Part shown: positions 27,501-34,748 of the stretch, in pieces | How the letters are laid out: each line of letters opens with the position of its first letter | Numbering within the stretch: the stretch's first letter is position 1 | DNA from: Gemmatirosa kalamazoonensis | GTDB taxonomy: Bacteria; Gemmatimonadota; Gemmatimonadetes; Gemmatimonadales; Gemmatimonadaceae | Assembly: GCF_000522985.1 (NCBI RefSeq) | Contig: NZ_CP007128.1 | Location: forward strand, 2,650,220-2,714,219 | Length of the DNA: 64,000 bases | Direction of reading: 5' to 3' | The notes under the pieces: generated by a model | Database searches by the model: none | What the model was told of the DNA's origin: nothing | The model's input: only the letters and a program-made list of their open reading frames with translations | Program-made: the position numbers and the translations under genes

Positions 27501-27887
27501 ATGCGCACCGATCCCCGTCAGCTCGACCTCTTCGAGACCACCTCGCCGCTGCCCGCACACAGCCTGGTCTCCTGCGGCGGCGCGAGCGGGCGCGCGACGC
27601 ACCAGCCGCCGTGGGCGCGGTCGGCTACGACGCCGCGAGTCGGCACCGGGATGTACGTGACGATCCCGGGCGGGTGGGACGAGCCGCCGAACGCGGAGTG
27701 CGTCGCCTGTGGGCGGATGGGTGGTGGCCACGCGCAGGGCTGCCTGGTCGCGGACCACGAGCAACGCGAACGCGCGTGCTGGGAGGACGCCCAGCTGGAA
27801 GCTGGCGATCCGGCGTTGTGGGCCGACATGATCGCCGCCACGACGGACGCGGTGCAGTGCGCGCAGCTACCGATGCCGTCCGCGTGA
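27501..27887 (+). CDS. small protein with N-terminal clamp-binding motif and Cys pair
   Basis: The protein has 128 residues. It begins M-R-T-D-P-R-Q-L-D-L-F, so the beta-clamp pentapeptide Q-L-D-L-F sits at residues 7-11, as in the AAA+ protein of this module. A later C-V-A-C-G-R-M-G-G-G-H-A-Q-G-C (about 67-81) looks like a small zinc-binding site. The C-terminal third is acidic and helical. No family is recognised. It shares the promoter type of the module and precedes the Fe-S nuclease gene. Inference: it competes for, or is recruited by, the sliding clamp. Confidence 0.6.
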   Translation: MRTDPRQLDLFETTSPLPAHSLVSCGGASGRATHQPPWARSATTPRVGTGMYVTIPGGWDEPPNAECVACGRMGGGHAQGCLVADHEQRERACWEDAQLEAGDPALWADMIAATTDAVQCAQLPMPSA

Positions 27888-27937
27888 GAGACGCCGCGTT
27901 CCCTGGCTGACATGGGAACGCTCGAGACAGCCGACGG

Positions 27938-27967
27938 TTTTCGGACGAGCCGGATGACGAGGGTAGG
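27938..27967 (+). promoter_or_regulatory. element promoter-like signature
   Basis: TTTTCGG (27938-27944), a 16-bp spacer and GGGTAGG-GTG (27961-27970) stand 47 bp before the GTG of the nuclease gene. A GGAGG ribosome site at 28005-28009 lies between them. Identical in both boxes to the copy at 22334. Confidence 0.6.
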
Positions 27968-28014
27968 GTGGGCCCGTTCACCGAGTCGCCCCCCCCTCGC
28001 ACCCGGAGGCCCAC

Positions 28015-29259
28015 GTGTCCGCCACCCCGCGACTTCACACCGCCGGCGACCACGAATGCTCGCCTGGAGGCGCACAGGTGTCCGCACCAGCGGCGGCATC
28101 GACAGGTGGTCACTGTGTCGGGCGTGTTGACGACGGCCATGCGCCCAACACGGGAGCTGCGCGCGTCGACCGCTTCGCCACGAGGCTGACGACACGCTCG
28201 GTCACCACCACGACCCACGTCTCGCTGTCGCGGGTTCGGCGGCGCGACCAGTGTGAGCTCGCGGACTGGTGGGCGACCACCGGCGCGCACGGCGGCTGGC
28301 GGCCGGACGCACCGGTCGAGGTGCGGGTCGCTCACGCGTTGAAGGGACTGACCAGCGTGCCCGCTGTGTTGGGCGTGGGGATCCACGACGCGTTCGCGCG
28401 GATCACGCGGGCGCTGCGAGACGGCCGACGACCGCCGGCCTACGAGGAGCTGTACGAGGGCATGCGGGGGCGCCTGAACGCGGCCGCGCGGAACCGGGAC
28501 GTGGGCGGGTGGCTCGCCGATGACCGGCGGGGACCGCTCCTGCGCGAGGTGCTGCTCGGCGAGTGGCCCGAGGGGCGCCCGCCAGTTGCCATCGTCGAGG
28601 CGACACAGGCCCGCGCCGCCGGCCTCCTGCGCCGACTGCTGTCACACCCCGTGCTCGCGGACCTCGCCGCATGCGGCCGCGGCGACATCCTGGCTTGCGA
28701 CAGCCTCGAGGCGACGCTCGTGGAGATGGTGGGCGTGCCGGTCCGCGTCTATGCGGCGCCGGACGTCGCCTACATCAGCCGCGCACGCATCGAGCTGCCC
28801 GACGTCGGCGTCCCGCTCCCGGCCGGCACCGCCGTCATCGCCGACGTCAAGAGTGGCCGGGTCGGCGATCGGATCGAGGCGGCTCGGTCGCAGCTGCAGG
28901 TGTACGCGTGGTACGCCGTGACGCACCTTGGAGTGCGCTACGGGCCGACCGGGTGCATCGCGGCGCGGGTCGTCGACCTGTCCGCCCGGACCCCGGGGGA
29001 GTCGGATGTCTGGTGGGCGTTCGGGCCGGCCGACGTCGAGCAGGGACGGCGAACGCTCGAGCGCTGCGTCGAAGGGATCGCGGCCCAGCAGGACGCCACT
29101 GGCATGATCGACCGGGATCGGGTCAGCCGGACGCCGACCGCCTGCCGCTGGTGCAACTGGTCGGTCATCTGCGCCAACCCGGAACTCGCGCCGCCCGCAT
29201 GGCGCCAGTACCTCGACAGCGCTGGCGCGAGGGAGTCCGGTGACCGCCCAGGCCTTTAG
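28015..29259 (+). CDS. Cas4/AddB-like Fe-S PD-(D/E)XK nuclease
   Basis: The protein has 414 residues. The RecB-family nuclease pattern is visible: H124 in G-V-G-I-H, D250 in A-P-D-V-A-Y-I, D277-V-K279, and a Gln/Tyr helix (S-Q-L-Q-V-Y-A-W-Y). One Cys at the start of the domain (C80, R-R-R-D-Q-C) and three at its end (C377-x2-C380-x5-C386) form the split four-Cys Fe-S arrangement of Cas4 and AddB. It should be a single-strand DNA exonuclease. No CRISPR or helicase gene is near. It is placed with clamp-motif proteins, which points to replication or recombination of the element. The GTG start is backed by GGAGG. Confidence 0.8.
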   Translation: MSATPRLHTAGDHECSPGGAQVSAPAAASTGGHCVGRVDDGHAPNTGAARVDRFATRLTTRSVTTTTHVSLSRVRRRDQCELADWWATTGAHGGWRPDAPVEVRVAHALKGLTSVPAVLGVGIHDAFARITRALRDGRRPPAYEELYEGMRGRLNAAARNRDVGGWLADDRRGPLLREVLLGEWPEGRPPVAIVEATQARAAGLLRRLLSHPVLADLAACGRGDILACDSLEATLVEMVGVPVRVYAAPDVAYISRARIELPDVGVPLPAGTAVIADVKSGRVGDRIEAARSQLQVYAWYAVTHLGVRYGPTGCIAARVVDLSARTPGESDVWWAFGPADVEQGRRTLERCVEGIAAQQDATGMIDRDRVSRTPTACRWCNWSVICANPELAPPAWRQYLDSAGARESGDRPGL

Positions 29260-29355
29260 GGCACTTCTCAAAGGCGATCGGCCCCTCATACCCTGGCCCT
29301 CAGACCTGCCGAGCACATCCGCTCGGAGGCGAAGACACCAGTGGTCGGGTGGGCC

Positions 29356-29583
29356 ATGGCTGCAGCGGCGGGGGGCGGCGACAGCACGCGGGGGGCCGGC
29401 AACGGCGCCCCGGGGCTGTCCCTACCCGAGCACCTGCGGTCCCTGATCAGCCCGGACGTACTCGTGGCGCGCCGTGCCGTCGTACAGGTGCGCGCGACCG
29501 ACCCCCACGATCTCGTGCGCCGCAGGCGCGTGGCGGAGATCGTGGCGAACTCCCTGCTCGAGGATTTCGATGACGCAGCGTGA
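29356..29583 (+). CDS. small protein translationally coupled to the serine recombinase
   Basis: The protein has 75 residues: a Gly/Ala-rich start, then L-P-E-H-L-R-S-L-I-S-P-D-V-L-V-A-R-R-A-V-V-Q-V-R (amphipathic helices) and an acidic end. No family is recognised. Its stop lies 14 bp inside the recombinase gene, so the two are probably cotranslated. It may be a cofactor or directionality factor of the recombinase, or just a leader for coupling. A GTG at 29341 is an alternative start. Confidence 0.45.
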   Translation: MAAAAGGGDSTRGAGNGAPGLSLPEHLRSLISPDVLVARRAVVQVRATDPHDLVRRRRVAEIVANSLLEDFDDAA

Positions 29584-31747
29584 CTTCCGTTCCTGGCGCG
29601 AGCGACTCGTCGCGTGGGTCGCCCGCGTGGGCGCCGTTGCCGGGACCATCCCGAGCCGCATCCGCTACTCGCGTAAGAGCACCGAGTCGCAGGATCGGCA
29701 GGTGCACTCGCACGACCAGCAGTCGGCGGAGGCGGACAAGAAGTGGGGCGCGATCGACCGTGAGTTCGTCTGGGCGGACGACCGCTCCGGCACCACGTTC
29801 GACCGCCCCGAATTTCAGGACATGCTCGCGTTCTGCCTGGCCAACCCGCGGAAGAAGAGTGATCCCGGGCGCGTGGAGATCTACGACCCGAGCCGGTTCG
29901 GCCGCATCCTCGACTCGGAGGGGGCCCCCGACATCATGGCGTTCCTCGCCGTGTACTCGCAGTTCGAGAGCGCGGGCTGGCAGCTGCACTTCGTGACGGT
30001 CCAGCGCACCGGCGATGGCCTCGTGGACGCGGTGACCATGGCGTTGTACGCGTACGCGGCCGCCCTCTACTCGGTCAACCTCTCGAAGAACGCTCGTCGC
30101 GGCCGCGTGAAGCACGCCGCGGACGGGTGGTGGACCGCCGGCACCGCGCCCTGGGGGACGCTCCGCAAGGACACGAGCACGAACCGCATCCTGAAGCCCG
30201 GGCAGCGTTCGGCCGCTGGTGGAGGGGGCGTCATCCTGGTCGGGGACCAGCCGGTCCTGAAGCTCTGGCGGAAGTCGGCGCTGCGCATCCTGGGCGGCGC
30301 GTCGCTCGACAAGGTGGGCGCGGAGCTGTACGAGAAGGGCGTCCGAGGGCCGAAGGGTGGGAAGCTGGGCCACAGCTCCATCCGCAATCTCCTCACGAAC
30401 CGCGCCCTGATCGGGCAGGTGGAGTACCACGACCAACCGGACGACGAGGGCAACCGCGCGCGGCGCCGCGTGAAGGCCAAGTGGGAGTCACTGGTCGACG
30501 TCGAGCTCTTCGAGAAGGTGTCGGAGCGGCTCAAGCGCGAGCCGGCTGAAGACGGTGGCGAGCGGCGCCAGCGTCGTCGGCGCGATCTGTTCCCCATTCG
30601 ACCTGTGTGCGCGCACTGCGGCGTCGACTACAACGGGGGGCGCCTCGGCGCGGGCCAGGGGAGCGCCCGCGTGTACGCGCACGCGCAGCCGAAGGCGCGC
30701 GCGAACGAGACTGCCTACCAGCGCCGCAAGGAGGCGGGCTGCAAGGTCTGGAACGTGGACGCGCTCGAGCTGGAGGAGAAGATCAAGGACCTGATCGTCT
30801 CGGAGCGCACGAGCGTGGAGTTCCAGGACGACGTGCGTGCGCTGCTGCTGGAGCGCGACGAGTTCCGGAAGAGCGCTGCCGACGCGGTAACCGCGGCGCG
30901 CGCCTCGCTCGAGCAGCTCACCGCGAAGCAGAAGGACCTCGCCCGCGCCGTGGCGAAGCTCGCGGGCCAAGAGGGCTTCGACGACAACCCGCTCCTCGGA
31001 GAGCTCGACGTCGTCCGGCGGCGGATCCAGTCCGCGCGCGAGGAGCTGGCGCGCGCCGAGCGTTTCGCGCAGTCGCGCGAGAACGCGTGGGAGCGCCTCT
31101 GCGGGATCATCCACGAGACGCGGAACATCGCCGCGGCCTGGGCGAAGAGCGGCCCCGAGGAGCGGAAGATCCTGCTCGACTACTGGGTGTACGACGTGCT
31201 GATCGTGGTGGAGCCGATCCCGGGGAAAAAGCGCGCGAACCGGAAGACCGCGGTCGTCACGCTGCGCACGGCGCCCAACGCGCCGAAGCACTTCGCGCTC
31301 GGGGGCGGTCAGCCCCCGAGCGCCGCCAGCGCGGACCGCAGCTCCCCGGCCACCCCGGGGTCGTCCTCGGACGAGAGCCGCTCGCGCAGCGGCTGCAGCG
31401 CGGCCGGGGAGCCGATCCTCCCCAACGCCCATGCCGCGTGCCCCCGGACCAGCGGCTCGTCGTCCGCGAGCACCGCGACGAGCGCCGGGATGTCGTCCGG
31501 CGCCCCCACGTTCCCCAGCACCACCGACGCGTTGCGCCGGAGCCCCCGCAGCTTCGCGCGCTTCATGGGCGAGCCCTTGAACGAGGCCGAGAACTCCGCC
31601 TGCGACATGGACAGCAGCGAGAGCGCGAGCGACCGCGCGTCCTTGCCCGCGAGCGCCGCCCTCGGCGCGTACGGCGAGTCCTCGAACAGCTCGATTGAGA
31701 ACTTACGGTTATACGGACACACGTCCTGGCACACGTCGCACCCGTAG
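29570..31747 (+). CDS. large serine recombinase of the element
   Basis: The N-terminal resolvase domain has Y-S-R-K-S with catalytic Ser37, and F-G-R. It is followed by the recombinase domain, a zinc ribbon (C-A-H-C-G near 347, another Cys near 389) and a coiled coil (about 410-510), as in large serine integrases. The family-typical part ends near 31300. The frame then continues 143 codons antisense to queG through the attachment core and stops at TAG 31745-31747, giving 725 residues. In the excised circle the frame would enter the 24-codon tail at 4477-4551 (744 residues). The start (M-T-Q-R-D-F) overlaps the upstream small gene. It inserts and excises the element at queG. Confidence 0.88.
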   Translation: MTQRDFRSWRERLVAWVARVGAVAGTIPSRIRYSRKSTESQDRQVHSHDQQSAEADKKWGAIDREFVWADDRSGTTFDRPEFQDMLAFCLANPRKKSDPGRVEIYDPSRFGRILDSEGAPDIMAFLAVYSQFESAGWQLHFVTVQRTGDGLVDAVTMALYAYAAALYSVNLSKNARRGRVKHAADGWWTAGTAPWGTLRKDTSTNRILKPGQRSAAGGGGVILVGDQPVLKLWRKSALRILGGASLDKVGAELYEKGVRGPKGGKLGHSSIRNLLTNRALIGQVEYHDQPDDEGNRARRRVKAKWESLVDVELFEKVSERLKREPAEDGGERRQRRRRDLFPIRPVCAHCGVDYNGGRLGAGQGSARVYAHAQPKARANETAYQRRKEAGCKVWNVDALELEEKIKDLIVSERTSVEFQDDVRALLLERDEFRKSAADAVTAARASLEQLTAKQKDLARAVAKLAGQEGFDDNPLLGELDVVRRRIQSAREELARAERFAQSRENAWERLCGIIHETRNIAAAWAKSGPEERKILLDYWVYDVLIVVEPIPGKKRANRKTAVVTLRTAPNAPKHFALGGGQPPSAASADRSSPATPGSSSDESRSRSGCSAAGEPILPNAHAACPRTSGSSSASTATSAGMSSGAPTFPSTTDALRRSPRSFARFMGEPLNEAENSACDMDSSESASDRASLPASAALGAYGESSNSSIENLRLYGHTSWHTSHP

Positions 31748-32451
31748 ATCCGATCCCCCACGCCGTCGCGCAGCGCCTCCGGGATCCCCCCCCGCGCCTC
31801 GATGGTGAGGTACGACACGCACCGCGTCGCGTCGAGCGTCCGCGGCGCCACGAACGCGCCCGTCGGACACGCGTCCAGGCACCGCGTGCACGTCCCGCAG
31901 CGGTCCGCCTCGAACGGCGCGTCCGGCTCCAGCTCGAGGTCGAGCAGCAGCGCGCCGAGGAAGAAGAAGGAGCCGAGCGTCGGGTTCACGAGCATGGTGC
32001 TCTTGCCGAACCAGCCGAGCCCCGCGCGGCGCGCGAGGTCGCGCTCGAGGATCGGTCCCGTGTCGACGTACGCCTTGCCCGCGACGTCGCGTCCGACGCG
32101 CTCGCGCACCCCGTCGTGCAGCGCGCGCAGCCGCTCCGCCATCACGTCGTGGTAGTCGACGCCGCGCGCGTAACGAGCCACCGGCCCCGCCGGCTCGCGG
32201 CCGCCGTAGCTCATCGCCACGACCACGGCGCTCAGCACCCCCGCCACCGGCCGGCGGAAGTCGCGCCGCTTCTCGGCCCCGCGCTCGAGCCACGGCGTCA
32301 TCTCCCCGGCGTACCCCTCGGCGAGCCACGCGTCGAACGCGGCGGCGGTTTCCGCCGGCCCGAGCCGCGCGATGCCGACGAGGTCGAAGCCGAGCCCGTA
32401 GGCCTGTGCCTTGACGAGGGATTCGAGCGAGGGAAGGGCCGCCGTGATCAT
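31309..32451 (-). CDS. queG: epoxyqueuosine reductase (chimeric, 3' end element-derived)
   Basis: The protein has 380 residues. It reduces epoxyqueuosine to queuosine in tRNA, using cobalamin and two 4Fe-4S clusters. Visible are D130-T-G-P with the catalytic Asp, C185-x2-C188-x2-C191-x3-C195, C211, C238-x2-C241-x3-C245, and a C-terminal HEAT-like domain. The start is ATG 32451, overlapping the upstream gene (ATGA). The recombination core lies over codons ~240-246, so residues from about 242 on are encoded by element DNA. This 3' end lacks the CGTTAGGC octamer present in both displaced copies, and its HEAT region is ~35 residues longer. The last 439 bp overlap the recombinase gene on the other strand. 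Confidence 0.92.
   Translation of the reverse strand: MITAALPSLESLVKAQAYGLGFDLVGIARLGPAETAAAFDAWLAEGYAGEMTPWLERGAEKRRDFRRPVAGVLSAVVVAMSYGGREPAGPVARYARGVDYHDVMAERLRALHDGVRERVGRDVAGKAYVDTGPILERDLARRAGLGWFGKSTMLVNPTLGSFFFLGALLLDLELEPDAPFEADRCGTCTRCLDACPTGAFVAPRTLDATRCVSYLTIEARGGIPEALRDGVGDRIYGCDVCQDVCPYNRKFSIELFEDSPYAPRAALAGKDARSLALSLLSMSQAEFSASFKGSPMKRAKLRGLRRNASVVLGNVGAPDDIPALVAVLADDEPLVRGHAAWALGRIGSPAALQPLRERLSSEDDPGVAGELRSALAALGG
31715..31747. other. right attachment junction (attR-like)
   Basis: The core GGACACACGTCCTGG (31715-31729) is the reverse of the queG codons for Q-D-V-C-P in the Fe-S motif. Left of it the sequence aligns with both stranded queG ends; right of it only the intact queG continues. 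Just beyond, TAG (31745) ends the recombinase frame in the integrated state. Confidence 0.65.
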
Positions 32452-32696
32452 CTTTGTCGTCCGATCCACCGCGCGTACCGGATCACGTCCTCGGCCGGCG
32501 GCACGGCCTCCTCGTCGCCGTAGGCCGTGTACATGCGCCACCGCACGTACTCGGACGGCGGCAGCGGCAGGAACGGCAGCCGACGCCACCAGTCGCGCGC
32601 CCGGAACCGCCACGCGACCCGCAGGAGGTCGGCAGCGAGGCCGGGGCGCACGGCGGCGCGCGGCGCGAGGGCGAGCACGAGACGGAACCAGCGCAT
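32448..32696 (-). CDS. conserved-looking small protein upstream of queG
   Basis: The protein has 82 residues. It is basic and aromatic, with W-R-F-R-A-R-D-W-W-R-R and P-P-S-E-Y-V-R-W-R-M-Y-T-A-Y-G. No domain is recognised. The stop overlaps the queG ATG (ATGA), so the two genes are translationally coupled and probably form an operon. It has no signal peptide or clear membrane helix. It reads as a short factor of unknown function in the native chromosome. Confidence 0.6.
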   Translation of the reverse strand: MRWFRLVLALAPRAAVRPGLAADLLRVAWRFRARDWWRRLPFLPLPPSEYVRWRMYTAYGDEEAVPPAEDVIRYARWIGRQR

Positions 32697-32719
32697 CTCT
32701 CGAATCTCACGGCACCGGC

Positions 32720-32962
32720 ATGCTCTATCAACTCGTCTCCCTGGTCGGCGCGGCGATGATCCTCGCCGCCTACGTCGCCTACCAGCGCGGCCGCATGGGC
32801 CGGGAGGACACGCTCTACAACCTCCTCAACTTCGCGGGCAGCGGGCTGCTGACCTGGATCGCGGCCGTCGACCGGCGGTGGGGGTTCATCATCCTCGAGG
32901 GAAGCTGGGCGCTGCTCTCGCTCTGGCCGCTGCTCCGGCCCGCCGGAAACGCGAAGCGGTGA
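32720..32962 (+). CDS. small two-to-three-helix membrane protein
   Basis: The protein has 80 residues. It begins M-L-Y-Q-L-V-S-L-V-G-A-A-M-I-L-A-A-Y-V-A, a membrane helix. This is followed by a short polar loop (Q-R-G-R-M-G-R-E-D-T-L-Y-N), a second hydrophobic stretch and a third, ending W-A-L-L-S-L. It resembles the CBU_0592-type family of small bacterial membrane proteins, whose role is unknown. It is divergent from the queG operon. Confidence 0.65.
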   Translation: MLYQLVSLVGAAMILAAYVAYQRGRMGREDTLYNLLNFAGSGLLTWIAAVDRRWGFIILEGSWALLSLWPLLRPAGNAKR

Positions 32963-33120
32963 GAGCCGCATCCGCCGCCCCACCACCCGTCGATCCGTTC
33001 GTGCGCGCCGATCGAGACCTTCACACGTCGGTCGCGCCCCATCCGCCATACCGCCAGCGCAGTACCGCCAGCGCCGTGCACGGCGCCTTTCCCACCGCCT
33101 TCAGCTCTCCCGCGCCCCCG

Positions 33121-33447
33121 ATGACCCTCGACGAGTACCAGCAGCTCGCCGCCCGCACACTCAGCCCCGCGCAGACTCCCGACGAGCGGCTGGCGAACGC
33201 CGCGCTCGGCCTCACCGGCGAGGCCGGGGAGGTGGCGGAGCACGTGAAGAAGCATCTCTTCCACGCCACGCCGCTCGACCGCGACGCGGTCGTGAAGGAG
33301 CTGGGCGACTGTCTCTGGTACGTCGCCGCGCTGGCGGGCGTCCTCGGCGTCAGCCTCGACGAGGTCGGCGCGACGAACATCGACAAGCTCCGCCGGCGCT
33401 ACCCGGACGGGTTCTCCTCGGAACGGAGCCGGACGCGCGTGGAGTGA
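33121..33447 (+). CDS. MazG-like nucleotide pyrophosphohydrolase
   Basis: The protein has 108 residues. The all-alpha NTP-PPase signature is present: G-E-A-G-E-V-A-E-H-V-K-K supplies the E-x-x-E pair and K-E-L-G-D-C-L-W-Y the E-x-x-D metal ligands. It hydrolyses (d)NTPs to monophosphates and pyrophosphate, a house-cleaning or stress-related role. It is a single-domain, short MazG. It converges on the MFS gene 24 bp away. Confidence 0.85.
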   Translation: MTLDEYQQLAARTLSPAQTPDERLANAALGLTGEAGEVAEHVKKHLFHATPLDRDAVVKELGDCLWYVAALAGVLGVSLDEVGATNIDKLRRRYPDGFSSERSRTRVE

Positions 33448-33470
33448 GCGCCGTTACGACGTCGCGGTCG

Positions 33471-34748
33471 TCAGTGCTTCGCGTACGACTCCAGATCGAG
33501 GCCGAGCAGGAGCGTCGATGCGACGAGCACCGCGGAGATGAAGAACGGCACGCCGACGCCGAGCCGGTCGAACGTGAAGCCCGCGATCATCGGGTAGATC
33601 GCGCGCGACAGGCCGCCGAACGTCTGCTGCACGCCCATGTACAGCCCGCGCTCCTCGTTCGAGATCACGCGCGAGAGCAGCGCCGTCACGCACGGGAACG
33701 TGAACGCCGCGCCGAGCGGCATGAGCGCGACGGCGAGCGCGAGCTGCCAGTAGTGCACCGTCAGCGGCAGCGTGGCGAGGCCGATCGCCATGATGACGAG
33801 CCCCATGCGCGAGAGCTTCGCCTCGCCGAGCCAGTCCACGAGGCGGCCGAGGATGAGCGCGCGCGTGACGACCGAGATCACGCCGACGTACATGAAGAAG
33901 TAGCCGATCGTGCTCGCCGTCACGCCGTAGCGCACGGCGAGGAACAGCGCGAGGATCGAGTTCACGCCTTGGAACGCGCCGATCCCCACCGCGTAGATCC
34001 AGATCAGCCGCGACGCCGGCTCCGACGAGTGCGTGACGACGCGCGCCACCGCGGTCCCCGAGCGACGCGGCTTCGGCTTCCCGGCGTGCGCGCGCACGTC
34101 GTGCGACTCGGTGAGGTAGATGCCGCAGAAGATGATGTTGATCACGCACAGCGCCGCCGCGACGAGGCCCGGCCCGCCGATCTTGAGGCCCAGCGTCCAC
34201 GAGCCGAACACCGGGCCTAACGCGACGCCGGCGTTCGTCGCCGCGGAGAGCCAGCCGAGGCTCTTCGCGCGGTCCTGCGGCCGCGTCGCGTCGGCGACGT
34301 AGGCCTGGATCACGCCGACCGTGCCGCCGCCGGCGCCCTGCACGAGCCGCGACAGGAACAGCAGCCACAGCGTGTTCGCGAACCCGAAGATGACGTACGC
34401 CACCGCCGACGCGCCGAGTGCGATCATGAGCGCCGGCCGCCGTCCGAACTTGTCCGAGAATCGCCCCCACATCGGCGCGCTGAGGAGCTGCGCGACGGTG
34501 AACGCGGAGACGAGCAGCGCCGTGATCTGGCCGATGCCGACGTGGTAGCCGCCTAACGCGGCGACGTCGAAGCCGTTCCCGCCGAGCCGCTTCGCGTAGA
34601 ACGGCAGCTGCGGGATGATCATGAGGACGCCCACCATGTCGATGAACGCCGTGATCATGAGGACCACGAGCTTCCCGACGCCCTGCGGCGCCTCGCTCGC
34701 CGCGGCCTGCGCCGCGGGCGGGGGCGGCGGCGCGACGGCGCCCGTCAC
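33471..34748 (-). CDS. MFS transporter, DHA1-type
   Basis: The protein has 425 residues with 12 predicted membrane helices. The motif-A loop G-R-F-S-D-K-F-G-R-R-P lies between helices 2 and 3, and G-A-G-G-G-T lies in the fourth helix region. It is a drug or metabolite proton antiporter type. A Pro/Ala-rich N-terminus precedes the first helix. Its GTG overlaps the stop of the ABC permease (GTGA), so it is the last gene of the BMP transporter operon. Export of a nucleoside-like compound or drug is plausible; the substrate is not readable. Confidence 0.8.
   Translation of the reverse strand: MTGAVAPPPPPAAQAAASEAPQGVGKLVVLMITAFIDMVGVLMIIPQLPFYAKRLGGNGFDVAALGGYHVGIGQITALLVSAFTVAQLLSAPMWGRFSDKFGRRPALMIALGASAVAYVIFGFANTLWLLFLSRLVQGAGGGTVGVIQAYVADATRPQDRAKSLGWLSAATNAGVALGPVFGSWTLGLKIGGPGLVAAALCVINIIFCGIYLTESHDVRAHAGKPKPRRSGTAVARVVTHSSEPASRLIWIYAVGIGAFQGVNSILALFLAVRYGVTASTIGYFFMYVGVISVVTRALILGRLVDWLGEAKLSRMGLVIMAIGLATLPLTVHYWQLALAVALMPLGAAFTFPCVTALLSRVISNEERGLYMGVQQTFGGLSRAIYPMIAGFTFDRLGVGVPFFISAVLVASTLLLGLDLESYAKH

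Larger units (their letters stand above)
4477..31729. mobile_element. 27 kb integrative element inserted in queG
   Basis: The boundaries are set by the shared core at 4461-4476 and 31715-31729, by the stranded queG 3' ends on the left, and by the serine recombinase gene at the right end. Its right ~420 bp encode a replacement queG 3' end that restores the host gene. Cargo includes a kinase/TPR-PIN cluster and a type I restriction system. A core module has its own promoter type. The octamer CGTTAGGC, common in the chromosome on the right, is absent throughout. The size follows from the positions; mobility is inferred. Confidence 0.7.

Noticed and set aside
28015-29259. Cas4 of a CRISPR system
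   Set aside because: No repeat-spacer array and no cas1, cas2 or effector gene anywhere in the window. The Fe-S nuclease fold alone does not indicate CRISPR.
31700-31760. tRNA gene as the integration target
   Set aside because: No tRNA cloverleaf or T-loop consensus was seen at either junction. The shared core is protein-coding queG sequence.
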